This document shows positions 1-12,718 of a stretch of DNA of 64,000 nucleotides, piece after piece (position 1 is the stretch's first letter; the number at the start of each line of letters is the position of its first letter). A model generated the notes under the pieces. That model saw only the letters and a list, made by a program, of their open reading frames with translations. It was not told the DNA's origin and ran no database searches. Position numbers and translations under genes: made by a program. The stretch is taken from contig NC_132977.1 of NCBI RefSeq assembly GCF_047496725.1, forward strand, positions 2,849,001 to 2,913,000. Direction: 5' to 3'. The stretch comes from Anoplolepis gracilipes. Taxonomy: Eukaryota > Arthropoda > Insecta > Hymenoptera > Formicidae.

Positions 1-3000
1 TGTTTTCTTCGTTTTTTGTAAATTCTTAAAAATATTATTGCGCTTTTTAAATTCTAATAAGAGACCACCATTTTTAAATTCTAATAAAAAACAACTAATA
101 TTTTTAATTTAAAGAATACAAAACATATCTCTCATAATAATTTATGCATGCATAAGTAGAATAATTTAGATATAAATATAAAATATAATTTTGATTAATA
201 AACTAAGAGAAATTCATATTAATGTTACAAATATACTCACAAATATTTAAATTATAAAGAGAATATTCTTTAGCATAAACAAAAAAATACATAATAAAAG
301 TACAGACTATTTCACAATCCTTGTTTTCAAAGAATACAAAATGTTTTATTATTATAATTATTATAATTTAATAAAATTGTTATAATTTATGTATATTTTA
401 ATATTATCTCAAATTTTTGATCGAATAATTTCTATTCAAATTCTTAAAAATATTTTTATGTTTTTAAAATTTCTAACATATATTTTTAATTTAAAAAAAG
501 AATATATAAATAATATATAAATACATATATCTTAAAAATCAAAGACACCTATAACAATATTTATGTGTAATATATCTAGAGTATAATAATTTGTTCGTGT
601 ATTTGTGTGTGTGTAAGGACAATAAGTTTAGATGATTTCAAAATTATAATTAACAAATTTTCGAAGATTGCTGACTTTTAATTCATTTAATTCCCTGCTC
701 GTGATTTTACCGATAAAAATAGGAGAAGGCTATCACTCGTTGCAATCAATTCCGACACCGCTATAACTTGCTGATACCGTATGTGTTTTGTAAAAAATCC
801 ACAATCTCGCATCCCGGTGGTGGCAATTTCACTCAGGGGACAAAGTTTGCGCGTCGCTACCGCAATCGCTCGAATTTCTGCCGTTCCCCCTTTCGTATGA
901 GCATTCGCTCGAAATGCAATCGGCCGGTCGGCTGCAGACGCATCCGTGCGTTCAGTGCGTCGCAGTGACATACGCAAACGAAGGCTAAATTCGCTCAGCA
1001 AGGCCGACTATAACGTACACGGCATTACACATAGTCAATTCCTGGTCAGTTTGTTGTGTTTGAGTAACATTTTATTCGTTATTCGCATTATTAACCATTT
1101 AAATTATTCATCAGTCACATTATTCGTAATATATTCATATTATAGATTAAAAAGAAAAAAATATGAAATAGGCCTTTTTCTATTATATAACATTTTTGAA
1201 AAGTTAATGAAATTTTAGAATTAAATTTTGTATAAATAAATGCAGAATTATTATTAGTGTCATTAGAATTTTTTAGATATATATTTTCTATTCTTCAGAT
1301 TAAGAATATGTTGGAGATTTCTATTAAAATTTTAAAAAGCAATACTTTTAAGAATGTATAAACGAATGTATAAAAGAATGTGTAAAAGATAAAAAAATGT
1401 TTAATAATTTTAAACTATTTGAATCATTAATATATTATTTAATATTATTTATTAAATTATTAAATTATTAATATATTATTAAAAAAAATATTACTTAAAA
1501 CATATGAATTATAACTACTTTAATAATACATTTTGTATTTAGTAATATTTTTTTTTTTAAAACAAGGATCTACAAATTTTAAAATAAAAATTTAATATAA
1601 AATAGTAAAGCAATCAACAACGTAAAATTAATAAAATTAATAAAAACTAAAATTTAATAAAACAAAATTTCAAATTATTCAAGTGTATGATGTATGTTTA
1701 TTTTTATAATAAATAATCTGTCTTATTCTCAAATTTTTAAGAAATTTTTTTATTTATAATTTTTAATCTTTATTATTCACAATTTTAAAGATTTAAAGCA
1801 TCCGTTAATATTAATATACTCTTAAAATTTGCAATTTTCCATAATGTTTGATAGTATTAATAAACCTATATCGGCGAAAATGCAATTTTACATCCATGGA
1901 AGTAACGCACGCGCTGACAAACGGTAATTAGTATTACGCAATTCGCACGATCAATTTCAAATGTGCAGCAGCGTAGATTTATGTGTAAAAGGACGGTTAC
2001 ATTATCGATTCTATTCACTGTATGTGTGTGGGGCTGTCCAATTCACCGTCCATCAGCGTTTTCATAAATTTACAAAATATTCGAAACGCAAAAGTTAGTA
2101 TAAAATATTACCATGTTGCAAAGAACGGCAAGCATGTAAATGTTACTCTAATATTAATGTTTTGCTGGTATAAATGTTAGATTACGGAGTGTTTCACGCA
2201 GAAATATTATTAATAATACAATTCTTATTTCTGTATAAAATTTTGCATTTTCTGTGCATATTAAAGAATTTGCATTATTTCTTGTTGCACAACTAATATG
2301 CAATAAATATTTCGTATATTTTGCGTACATTTTGATGGAAATTGTTTAGCAGAAATATATTTCTCTCCAATTCACATCATTGCATGTCCATTTCGACCGT
2401 AATAAATGACCTCATCATTGAACTGAAAATTCAATCTGCATTCGATTGTAATTTATAATACGATAATTTACGAAATCGCCTGTAGTCTGACCAGTGCACC
2501 TGCGACCATGGCCGAAAAAGCTCCTTTCGCGCGTGAAAGGGGAGCGAAAAATCGTCGCCCTTTAAAAAGATCCCCTTTTGAAGAAAGCGAACAAATAGGC
2601 GAAGTAAATTGAATTTATTTGTCAGCATCTTTTTAGATTTCTCAACATTGAGAATTATATACAGATAACTTATGCAAATGCATTGCATTACCTTTTGTAT
2701 TGTTTTATTTTCGCTTGTCTGTATTTTTAATTTTAAAGTTAATCGTCTTAATTAAATATCTATTTTTATGTATTTTATTTTTTCAATAAAATTGACATAT
2801 TTATAATACAATATATATATATATTTAAAGATATATATTTCTACAAATATTTTACATAATTAAATTTATTAAATAAAATTATATATTAAACACTTCTTAA
2901 ATAAATATTTAACATTTATTTATAAATTATTTTAAAAGAGTTGATTATATTATGTAAATATTAATTATTAAATATTATACTTATATTATAGTTACATTTA

Positions 3001-4900
3001 TTTATTTATTTTGTGAAAAATATTGCGAGATATAAGTTATTGATACCCTAATGAATTTAAATTAAATTTAAATTTCAAGAAAGATATCCTACTAAATTAG
3101 GTAATATAATCCGTATGTGCTTCCCCTTTGAGTGATTTCTTTGGTTCGTTAAACCTTTCAGCGGTGAAGTACAAACTCGATTTACTTTCGATGAATTTAA
3201 TTTCACGCTTCCTAGTACACTCTTTATTGAACGCGTTAAGAGATACTACGTCCCTTATCTTACTTTATTATTGATCACAATAACTTTAATGTTATTAACT
3301 AAAATCAGCATATTAATATTATATATTTAATCTATACCATTGTTAATTAATGGATACAATTTTTATAATAATGTATGAATATATGTATATACTAATAATG
3401 TTTGATCTTTTTGCTCTGTTAATAATTAAGTTATATGGCTTTCTTATAAAGATTCTTGGGTTCATTTTGATAATATTTACATATCGAAGTAATGAAATAA
3501 TAAATGATATCTTTTTCCATGAAGTTTGAAAAGTTACTTCGAAATCGCGTCTTCTCTTTTCCGATAACAGGTGCAGACGACATCGCGAATTAAATTGTCA
3601 TAGTATCGCGAACGTATCTCTTCTTTTGTGCGTTCATTACCTGTCAAATCTGCCCAAAACAAAAGCTATAATACGTAAACGCGAAACAAACTGACAAGGA
3701 AATATATGAAAGTGTCGGCCTTCGATTGTGTGATACGTTTCAGAAACGCAGAGAATGTTTAAAGGAAAACGGATTTCTTTTTTTGTAAATGCTTTCTCGT
3801 TTGTATGGGAATTGAAATGTCACGAAATTCAATTTATATCTGCTAAAAGATTTAAATCATAGATTTTTTGTAATAATAATAATATTATGATAATAATATT
3901 ATTAATTGAAAATTTTAAAACTTTTTATGACTTGCTGTGGTCACTTTATTAAAAAAAATTTAGAAAAAAAATCTGCTGCAAAAATTTTGTTATCATATTT
4001 ATTTACATGTGCTTGCAGTCTTATTGTGAACAATGCACGTACGCGTATCAAAACAATTACTTTTTTATTTTCTGAGGTTTTATAATTCAAATTACGCTAT
4101 TACAAAAAAAAACACAAATAATAAAAACTTGCGTAGATTATTAATGTACGTGTGAGTTGTTAAAATTCGTTTATCTTTGTTTAAACCTGTCGAGATAATG
4201 ACAATAAATTTTAAATAAATTATAAAAATCTTGATAAGATCTTGTATTGATGATTTCATATTTCATCATTTACAAAAAGCTCTATACATCAAACTACATC
4301 TATTTAAAATATCTATTTAGAATAAAAAATTATAAGTGTTTATTATAAATATTACAATATTTACATGTACAATTAGCATATAGAATATAATATAAATATA
4401 ATACAAAAAATATATAATAATACCTATTATACTTTTAAAAAATTATAAATATTATATCATATATCGAACAAAAGTCTTTCACTAAAAAAAATTACTATAA
4501 ACTATATATAATAAATAATAAAGAAATCAGCTGTAATTGCTAATATTTTATATAAATGCGTATTCTTCTTTAATGCTTCTATAAAGTATAAAAGCATCTA
4601 ATTTTTCGATTAGTATTATTCGTGTAACTTATCTGTTTTTTCTATCAGACCTACTTTTTATTTAAGGAAAATATATTACATATATTTTTCTCTCTGCTTG
4701 TGTTGTATAAGAGAAATAAAAATAAACAAACATTAATATAAAATACCATCTAGCCATCAATAGGCACGTGTTAGTTGTATGTATAATTGGTCTAAGATTT
4801 ATTAATTACGCAGCCTAGTCTTTTTTTTTGCTGATAACAATAAGATCAAACCATCTTTTTCATTTTTATTTACTATTTTATCCCTTCTTTTAATCTTATT
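1..4900. other. AT-rich intergenic region, no gene seen
   Basis: No open frame here combines useful length, splice sites and a recognisable product. Most of the stretch is A/T runs and short tandem AT repeats. Four patches are noticeably less AT-rich (about 780-1,020, 1,860-2,060, 2,440-2,620 and 3,540-3,760). They could be regulatory DNA or noncoding exons of a neighbour, but nothing in them looks coding. The short frames that cross them on both strands show no domain. Confidence 0.6.
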
Positions 4901-4924
4901 CCAATCTGCATGCATAAAATAAAT

Positions 4925-4946
4925 ATGTCACTTTTTATCATGACGA
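4925..4946 (+). promoter_or_regulatory. Conserved upstream block of gene 1
   Basis: This 22-bp block recurs upstream of the other complete gene (40,451-40,472) with 20 of 22 bases identical, by eye. Its core is ATGTCA, a T run, ATCAT and ACGA. It lies 185 bp before the TATA box here and 211 bp before it in gene 2. Such identity between two promoters whose other sequence has largely diverged suggests a shared control element, perhaps for venom-gland expression. That role is inferred. Confidence 0.5.
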
Positions 4947-5109
4947 CGTTCTCACTCTACGCATGCGTATTCATTAGCAAGTAAAATAGTGGGAAAATAT
5001 AACGCAAAAGATAATATTAAAAACTGACGTAATCAAATTTGACTGTATTATCAGAAGGAATTACGAAAAGCAAATATAAAACAAGAGAAAGGAAGGTAAA
5101 GAATAGTTA

Positions 5110-5117
5110 TATAAATA
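5110..5117 (+). promoter_or_regulatory. TATA box of gene 1
   Basis: TATAAATA lies 79 bp before the ATG. The following bases (ATCACTGACGGAATCA) closely match those after the TATA box of gene 2. A TCACAGT initiator-like sequence lies near 5,138, about 28 bp downstream, which would put the transcription start there and give a 5' leader of roughly 50 nt. Confidence 0.65.
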
Positions 5118-5188
5118 TCACTGACGGAATCATTTGCTCACAGTGTAATACAGATTATTACTTCTTACAGTACTAGAGAAGAAGCAAA

Positions 5189-8100
5189 ATGAGAATTGTT
5201 ATCCTTTGTTTTTACTTGTGTCTTGGTCAGTACAAATTATAATTTAACACTTTTTATAATTCAGCCTTATCTTTTATAGCGCTGTATTATTTGAAAAGCA
5301 AACCTAAACATTAGTTTTAAATTAACAGAAAAATTGTTGGAAAAAATGATGATGTGAAAATTATTTTCGAAGAATTCATCTAAATTTCTATTGGCATTCA
5401 AGAATTTGTATCACGTTGGAAAAAATATATTTAAGTAGACCGGTGCTATTTTGATTAAGGAAATATGTATTACGTTTGTAATATACACGTTTCAATTAAA
5501 AAATTAAAAATATGTTTTGCAACAATCTAATGTATACTAGGCAAAAAAATTAAAGGGCTACTTTCTTTCATATAAAGAAAGGCTAACTTTCAAGTAGTTG
5601 CAACTTCCTTAAAAATAATTGGAATAAGATCAATAAAAAAGCATTTCAAAGCTTGAAGTTTCTAGTTTTAGAATATTTTAATTAAAATTCTTTCTATTTG
5701 TTAGAAAATTACATTGTAGAAAGCGACTAAAAAAGCAATTTAAAGAGAAAAGTTAACACTTTAAAATGCTTCTATCGTTTTTCAATCATTATTAATTTTT
5801 AAAACGTAATGGTTACTTAAAAATCAAGTAAAAATTGCACTTTTAAGTTTTTTCATTTAAATCAATGAAAGTTAACAAAAAAACGTTAAAAATTTCATAA
5901 ACTCTGCAACATTTACAAGTAAAAAGTTTTTCAATTATTCAAAAGGCCAAATTATTAAGCTTTTTTCTGTATATTTTAAAAACTTAAATTAATGATTATT
6001 AAACGATTTTTCATCATTTATTCACTAGTTATGAGCGTTCAAAGTCAATAGCTCGATTTTGCTTTAATAATGAATATCTCAGCGGAAAAAATCATAGAAT
6101 ATTCTTTAAAAAAAAAAATTAAAGCTAAAACTCTGCTCTTTAACACCTAATTAATGAAATTATGCTAGGATTTCTTTTAATTCGATATTCTTATTGTTAG
6201 ACAAACTTTTGAAAAATTTGTTTAATCAACGGACGTTGCTTTCTTGCAATGTAATTTTGTAACGAATAGAAAGAATTGAAATTTATTTAAAGATTCTAAA
6301 ATTAAAAACTTCAAGCTTTGAAACGCTTTTTTATTGATCGTATTCTGATTATTTTTAACAAAGTTGCAACTACTTGAAAATTGGCCTTTTTTTACATGGA
6401 AGAAAGGGCCCTTTAATTTTTTGCGTAGTATATATATAATTTTTAAATGTATATTTTAAAAAGTTTTTAAATAAAATTATTTTGGATTCCAGGCGTCAGT
6501 TTATGCCGACGAAAACATAACCATACAAATTTTCAGAGATTACTTAGCGGAATGTGAAAAAGAATTGCCGAAAGGTTTATCAAGTGAGTATCAATTATTA
6601 ATATTAAATAATAATATTACAAGTTGCAATATAATAAATATTATATACTATTCCAAAATAATTATTTATTAATTGAGACATAATAACTGATTTTTATTTC
6701 TATAAAATTGTTTTAAATAAAACTATCAATTTGATAAAATAATAGGAAAATTTCTTCTTACTTCTATTTTTTATCAAATTGACAGTTTTAAAACAATTTC
6801 ATAGAAATAATAATCAGTTATTATATCTCAATTAATAAAAAATTATTTTGGAATGGTGTAATATTTATTATATTACGACTTGTAGAATACTAGACAAAAG
6901 CTTTTATCTAATTTTATGTGCTTTCACAGAAATAAGAAAAAAATTTTTCTATTTTTTATCAAATTAACATTTTTGTTTAAGATAATTTCATAGAAATAAA
7001 AATACGATATTAGTCTGTTATATCAATTTATTACAGTATATTAGTTTTATTAATAATACAACACTTTAAAAGTTTAAATTTCTGTGCCAAAAAAAGAAAT
7101 AAATTTTGCTCTTTAAATAGATTTTATCAAACTTAAATATTTTGAAACCAACTTTCTGCCATTTTAAACTGTATATGAAACTTATTATTTCAGAGAAACT
7201 CAATTTTGCCGTATTTAATTGTGCGGTGAAGAAAACCGGAATAGTACGTATTATTATATTATAATTTTATAATAATAATTATAAATTATAATAATTATTA
7301 TAATTTATTATAGTAAATTATAATTCCTTTTTTCAATAAAATTGCCAAATGTTGTAGAGATTATGATACAACATTTAATCGTAATATTTTTAAAGATTTT
7401 AACGGTTGCTCATTGTTTATTAAAAAAATAACAAAAATTCGGAAAGAGGGAAATTTGAATCTTTTTTATATCAAACTAAAGTTTAGGCCTAACTATTATA
7501 TGTATACCAAAGTATAAAAGTGGACTCGCTTCCCTGTATAACGGAAATATAAAAATCGATAATAATAATGCAACATTTTGTTATTGAATTAATTTTTGAT
7601 GTCTAATAATCAATTTTTAATAAGTTTGTATTTATTTTAGATTGATAGAAAAAGTCCGATTGATAAAAACAAAACTTCTACATTATGTGACATTCTCGTT
7701 TCTGATCCGGCCAATGTAGTGCAGTGCAAAAAAATCAATGACAAATGCTTCCAAAAAGGTAATTGATATACATATAAAGTAAATTACGTATTATTATTAT
7801 TATTATTATTATGTTATATTAATAAAATTGCATATTTTATTACATATACTCGTATGTTCTCTAAAAAGATAATCAGTATATGAATATATATTTATATTGT
7901 TTAGATTTGTTTCTTATCTTTGTTCAAAAAGGATAAAAAGTAAATAAATTTTTTAAACTTATGAATACTAATATAAACATTTGTTTTCTCTATTTTGTTA
8001 TTTTTATAATTAGCACAATTTTTATATATCTGCATAATTATCTGTCGAAACCAATTGAACTTATATATATAATACTTTAGCATCAATTAATGTTTATATC

Positions 8101-8728
8101 TGTTGTAACGCTTTAATGTGTGAATTTATAAAATTTATTTAATTAATTTTCAGGAAGAAAAACAAAGAAAAAATATTACACACAATAAAAGAAAATATTA
8201 ACAGTAAAAAATATATTGTATTATAAATAATAGCATAGTAAAAACAAATAATAAATGTAAATTAAAACATTCAAACATTTTAAAATAAAAATTAAAGAAA
8301 ACTGAAGTAATTAAAATTAATTAATTTTATAATATAACTTCAGATATAATTATAAAAGTAAAGCTTCTTTGTAATATTTATTTTTCAATTTGTTCTAGAA
8401 AAAATAATTACATATAGTAAAAAAGATTTATTGAATACTTACAAAAAATGAAAACAAATATAATCAATTAACATCATTTAAATTATAAATTTAATAATTT
8501 TTACAATATATATTAATACTATATGTATAATCAGATAAAGTTTTGAAAAAAAATTTAAATAGCTTTATTCTGATTTCAGTATATGAAGACATCAGCAGCC
8601 CAAAAAGCGTAGGAAATATAGAAAGTATAGCAAGCACAGGAAGCTATAACACCAGAAGAAAGAAATTCATGTTCTATGGTTGTTTAATAAAGGAAGATGT
8701 AACGGGACTTATCGATATACAGAAATAA
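5189..8728 (+). CDS. Sol i 2/Sol i 4-like venom allergen, gene 1 (five exons, intact)
   Basis: Predicted small secreted venom protein of 145 residues. Exons: 5,189-5,225; 6,500-6,583; 7,194-7,243; 7,641-7,758; 8,580-8,728. Exons 2-5 begin in phases 1, 1, 0 and 1. All introns are GT-AG. The second exon must start at the CAG ending at 6,499; the CAG ending at 6,492 leads quickly to a stop. Residues 1-15 form a hydrophobic signal peptide ending VYA. The mature part has six cysteines (31, 50, 73, 86, 93, 131). Family-like motifs are AEC near 31, KKTG at 53-56 and SDPANV at 78-83, then C-x6-C and a final GC at 130-131. Sol i 2 is known as a disulfide-linked dimer with one more cysteine; the lack of a seventh here suggests no covalent dimer. 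Ligand and role in the sting are unknown. It is not a Gp-9-type odorant-binding protein, whose cysteine spacing differs. The stop codon overlaps an AATAAA. Confidence 0.85.
5535..6432. mobile_element. Palindromic MITE-like element in intron 1 of gene 1
   Basis: The two ends are inverted copies of each other over roughly 190-200 bp (5,535-5,728 and 6,225-6,432). They share the terminal string GCAAAAAATTAAAGGGC and internal blocks such as AAAGCTTGAAGTTT. TA dinucleotides flank both ends, consistent with a TA-targeting (Tc1/mariner-type) non-autonomous element. No transposase frame is present. Partial relatives lie at 11,113, 24,598, 38,085, 51,563 and 58,385. Confidence 0.65.
6619..6893. repeat. 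Long inverted repeat in intron 2 of gene 1
   Basis: Two arms of about 115 bp (roughly 6,619-6,735 and 6,770-6,893) are near-perfect reverse complements around a spacer of about 30 bp. A transcript of intron 2 could fold into a long hairpin. The corresponding intron of gene 2 in unit C has only one arm-like stretch, so the second arm was gained here or lost there. Confidence 0.65.
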
Positions 8729-8789
8729 AAAAAGAAAACTGCTGATATATATAAAAATTGCTGTATACACAAAATTTTTTGGTAAATAA

Positions 8790-9206
8790 CAAAAATAAAA
8801 GTATGTTTTTTGCATTTTAAAAAACTATGGCCATCTTACCCGAATTTACCTTATGTCATTTTAATTTTATACCTACATATAAGATATAAAAAATATTTGA
8901 GAGATATAATTTTTTTATACCAAAGTAAGACTTTTATTTTTTGTTGTTCCTTTGAAATATTAAAAACGTTAATATTGCAATATCTTTTCATGCGCTCTTT
9001 GTTTCAAATAAAAATTCAAATAGAATTCAAAGAGATTCAAATAAAAATTTATCTTTCTAACAAAGAGTGTATAAGAAGATATTATTTTTGATATTTCAAA
9101 AGAACAATAAAGAATGAAAGTCTTACTTGCGACATAAAAAAATTAGGCTAAACTTGGGTAAGATGGCCATAGTTTTTTAAAATGCAAAAACATACTTTTA
9201 TTTTTG
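8790..9206. mobile_element. MITE with 52-bp terminal inverted repeats (unit A)
   Basis: The ends 8,790-8,841 and 9,156-9,206 are near-perfect inverted repeats containing CTATGGCCATCTTACCC. Internal stretches also pair, so most of the 417-bp element is palindromic. It begins 62 bp after the stop codon of gene 1 and may lie in the 3' UTR. The frame at 8,810-9,091 is a by-product of this element. Confidence 0.7.
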
Positions 9207-12200
9207 ATATTTATTAATAGTGTTTGGCATATTATCTTTACTAAAGCTTAAAGTATGTAATATTATCGAAATTAAAAAGAAAATATTTTATAGAAATTTT
9301 GTATTATCAGAATAGTACAACATAAGCATTGACCATCTGACTAGATGATCATAGTATTAAGGGATAGTTGGCTATACATATTTAATGTTCAAAATGTATC
9401 TGATATATTGTAAATATGTTTTAATTTCACATGCTTAATTTAATTTTATTTTTACAATATTGAATACATATATGTATGTATATACAGGTGTATATGTTAG
9501 GCTGAAAGATCGAAAACGCTCACTATCGTTAACAAAATCGTCATATAATTGTTCGTACACGTGCACTACGCTGCTGTCATTTGCATATAATTTTACGGTT
9601 ATCTATTATCAACAGTAATAACATTTATAAAGAAAGGTAATCGTTTGTAAAATAATTGAGGGTCTCATATTAAGAATCTCTCTCATAGGCTACTTTATCC
9701 TATTTAAACTTGCGCTATCCTTGTCAGAAAGGATAAATCTATTTAATATAATTATAATAAATTTATTAATTTGTATATATTTATTACTGTTTAATATTAA
9801 ATAGAAAATATTTAGGACAATTTAAATTTAAAAAAATTTTCTTTATTCAAAAAAATTTTGGAAGACATTTTAATATTTATCTAATTGCCTTTAGCTCATG
9901 TAATTGATTTCAAGGAGTGCCAAAAAATTTAATTAATGAACAACAAAATTATATTGTTTAATATAAATTTCAGAAATATTTTTTAACTTATTTTTTAACT
10001 TATATAATTTAAAATAATATATATCTTACGTTAAAAATTAAAATATAGTGAAACATAATTTTTCTATTAAAGTTTAATACAGTATCGTATATTTAAATAA
10101 ATAATCTTAAAATTGTTACGTGTAATTTGTGATATTACCCACATCATGCATTCAAGTTTTATAGTTGAAAAAATTTCAAAAATTGATTAAATATTATAAA
10201 ACAGAACATAGTGCAAGGAAAAATTCAAATAAATTATAATTTATGTTTGAATGTAAATATATTTTAATTAAAAGTATAAATAATATAAAAAAATTCTGAA
10301 AATAATAAAAAACAGTAACGTTCGACGATTGACAATAACATAAATGGTGTATAATCATTTTCATTTATGTATTATTACTGCGTTTTTTCTATCAAGCAGA
10401 GTTTCACGTAAATAACATCGAAATCATCAAGATAACATAAAATTTCAGATAAAATAAAGATAATGTATTTCAATTTATCTAGATGATAGATAAAATTATA
10501 AAGTATTTTATCTGGATAATTTTATAATAATTGTATATTTAATAATTTAAAAGACATTGTTTTAGAAAAACAATTAAGGAAAAAATAAAAACATAAATGT
10601 TACATAAAATCATTATATATAATAATAATTTAATATAATTATATATAATTCAGCAGAACTCAGGGTTTAGTAAAAGCTAATAATTCTTTAATAAGACTGG
10701 ATCTTATTTTTATTTTTGTTAGATCTAAATGTAAGACTCAAAAATATTAAAAAATATTAACAAATTATAGTACTTATTAATGACTGACTTGTTAATAATA
10801 ATAATAATTATGTTGGAAGTATCCATTATATTAAATAATTTGAGGCAAATAACGCAATTTTCATCTAATAATAAGATAAAGATGCCATTAATACATCCCA
10901 TTATTATTTAGATAAAAGTAGGATAAGAAAATTGCTTTACCTAAATAATTATCTAGATAACTTTATTTAGATAACACTGCTGTCAAATAACAAATTTAAA
11001 AAAGTAAATAATCTATCTAAACTAATACATTTACAGGAATAGAATTGAAAATAAAAACATTATATAACTCACTCTGGAAAACTGTATAAAATATTGTAAT
11101 AATAAAAAACATTATGCAAAAAATTAAAGGGCTACTTCCTTTCATATAAAGAAAGCTAACTTTCAAGAAATTGCAACTTCCTTAAAAATAATTGGAATAA
11201 GATCAATAAAAAAGCATTTCAAAGCTTGAAGTTTCTAGTTTTAGAATATTTAAATTAATTTAAATTCTTTCTATTTGTTACAAAATTACATTGTAGAAAG
11301 CGACTAAAAAAGCAATTTGAAGAGAAAAGTTAACACTTTAAAATGCTCCTATCGTTTTTTCAATCATTATTAATTTTTAAAGCGTAATGGTTACTTAAAA
11401 ATCAAGTAAAAATTGCACACTTAACTTTTTTCATTTAAATCAATGAAAGTTAACAAAAAAAAGTTAAAATTTTCATAAACTCTACAACATTTATAAGTAA
11501 AAAGCATTCCAATTACTCAACAAAAGGCCGAAGTGTTAAGTTTTTTTCTGTACATTTCAAAAACTTAAATTAATGATTATTAAACGATCACTTTTTCACT
11601 AGTTATAAGCATTCAAAGTCAATAGCACGATTTTGCTTTAATAATGAATATCTCGGCGAAAAAAAATCATAGATTTTTAACATTTGTCAAAAATCGAAAT
11701 TAAAGCTAAGACTCTTTAGCACCCAATTAATGAAATTGTGCTAGGATCTCTTTTTTTTTTGAATTCGGTATTCTTGGACAAACTTGAATATTATAACATC
11801 GGTCTGCTGCGTAAATTTTTTTATCATTTATTTATCATGTGCTTTGAAACAAGTGTCTTGTTAGCAATGTATGCACGTGTGACAAGATGTCAAAGTTGTT
11901 TCAAGTGTTTATGTTTATAATTCATAATCTATTAAACTAGAACTAAAGTATCCTGGGCATTAAATTAATTTATATCTATTAAAATTTGCGTTATTGATTA
12001 TTACGTCGCGTAATAATCATCATCTATTCAAAAAATTTATGTTTATATAAATTAAAACAAATGTTAATTTATATTGATAAAAATCCATAAAGATTAATGT
12101 TACTATTTAGAATAAGTTATAAAGTTGAAAGCTCAATATATGATAAATATTATAATACTTATGTATTATATATTATACAAACGTGTGTTTTTAAATATGA

Positions 12201-12718
12201 CAAAACAATGTTACAATATAATTTATAAACTGCTACTGTAATCTTTAAATTACAATAAATAATGTCATCATGGGTCAACGAGATAATAAAGACTACACAT
12301 AATTCCGCGATTATAAAAACTTCCGAAGAAAATCATTATATAAGCCTATTAAAGTAAGGAAATATATGTATATAAATAATATAAAATGATATATACATAT
12401 GTAAAAGATTCTACTGCGCTATTATTAATACTATTTGGAGTAATGTATTTTTTTCTATTTTCTTAAAAAAAAAGCAGAATTTTTAAAAATCGATTTTTCT
12501 TCTTTCAATAAAAATAAAAATACGTATAGAAAGAAAGAAATGGAGCCTACAAATATTTCCAGTAGAAAAAGATTTCAATATTAATAAAAAATCTGATTAT
12601 GAATGTCAATGCTATAGTTGCATAACCGTTTATAAAAATAAAAACAATAATGAGCATTTTGTCTTAAACTGTTGATGTTTACACTTCAAATTGCATTAAA
12701 TGAAATTTGTAACTATAG
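9207..12718. other. Unit A intergenic region, no gene seen
   Basis: AT-rich DNA between the 3' MITE and the truncated gene 2. It holds a dense run of AGATAA/TTATCT motifs at about 10,420-11,030 and a partial copy of the intron 1 palindromic element at 11,113-11,786. The frame at 11,738-11,920 begins in that repeat and shows no domain. Near 12,520 is the junction of the 2.8 kb deletion described in the findings. Confidence 0.6.
11113..11786. mobile_element. Partial copy of the palindromic intron 1 element (unit A)
   Basis: Matches about three quarters of the element at 5,535-6,432, from its GCAAAAAATTAAAGGGC end through the block containing AATGAAATT. It lacks the opposite terminal arm. The crossover that made unit B falls within its counterpart in B. 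Confidence 0.6.

Noticed and set aside
8154..8190. Alternative last exon of gene 1 after the CAG at about 8,153
   Set aside because: It is in phase and ends after 11 codons but lacks the final conserved cysteine. The exon at 8,580 supplies it and matches the family pattern.
5189..8728. Assignment to classical odorant-binding proteins such as Gp-9
   Set aside because: The fold class is related, but the C-x6-C pair, the SDPANV-like motif and the missing C-x3-C pair fit the Sol i 2/4 family better.
8810..9091. 93-residue frame, repeated at 22,296 and 35,781
   Set aside because: Internal to a palindromic MITE and changes length between copies.
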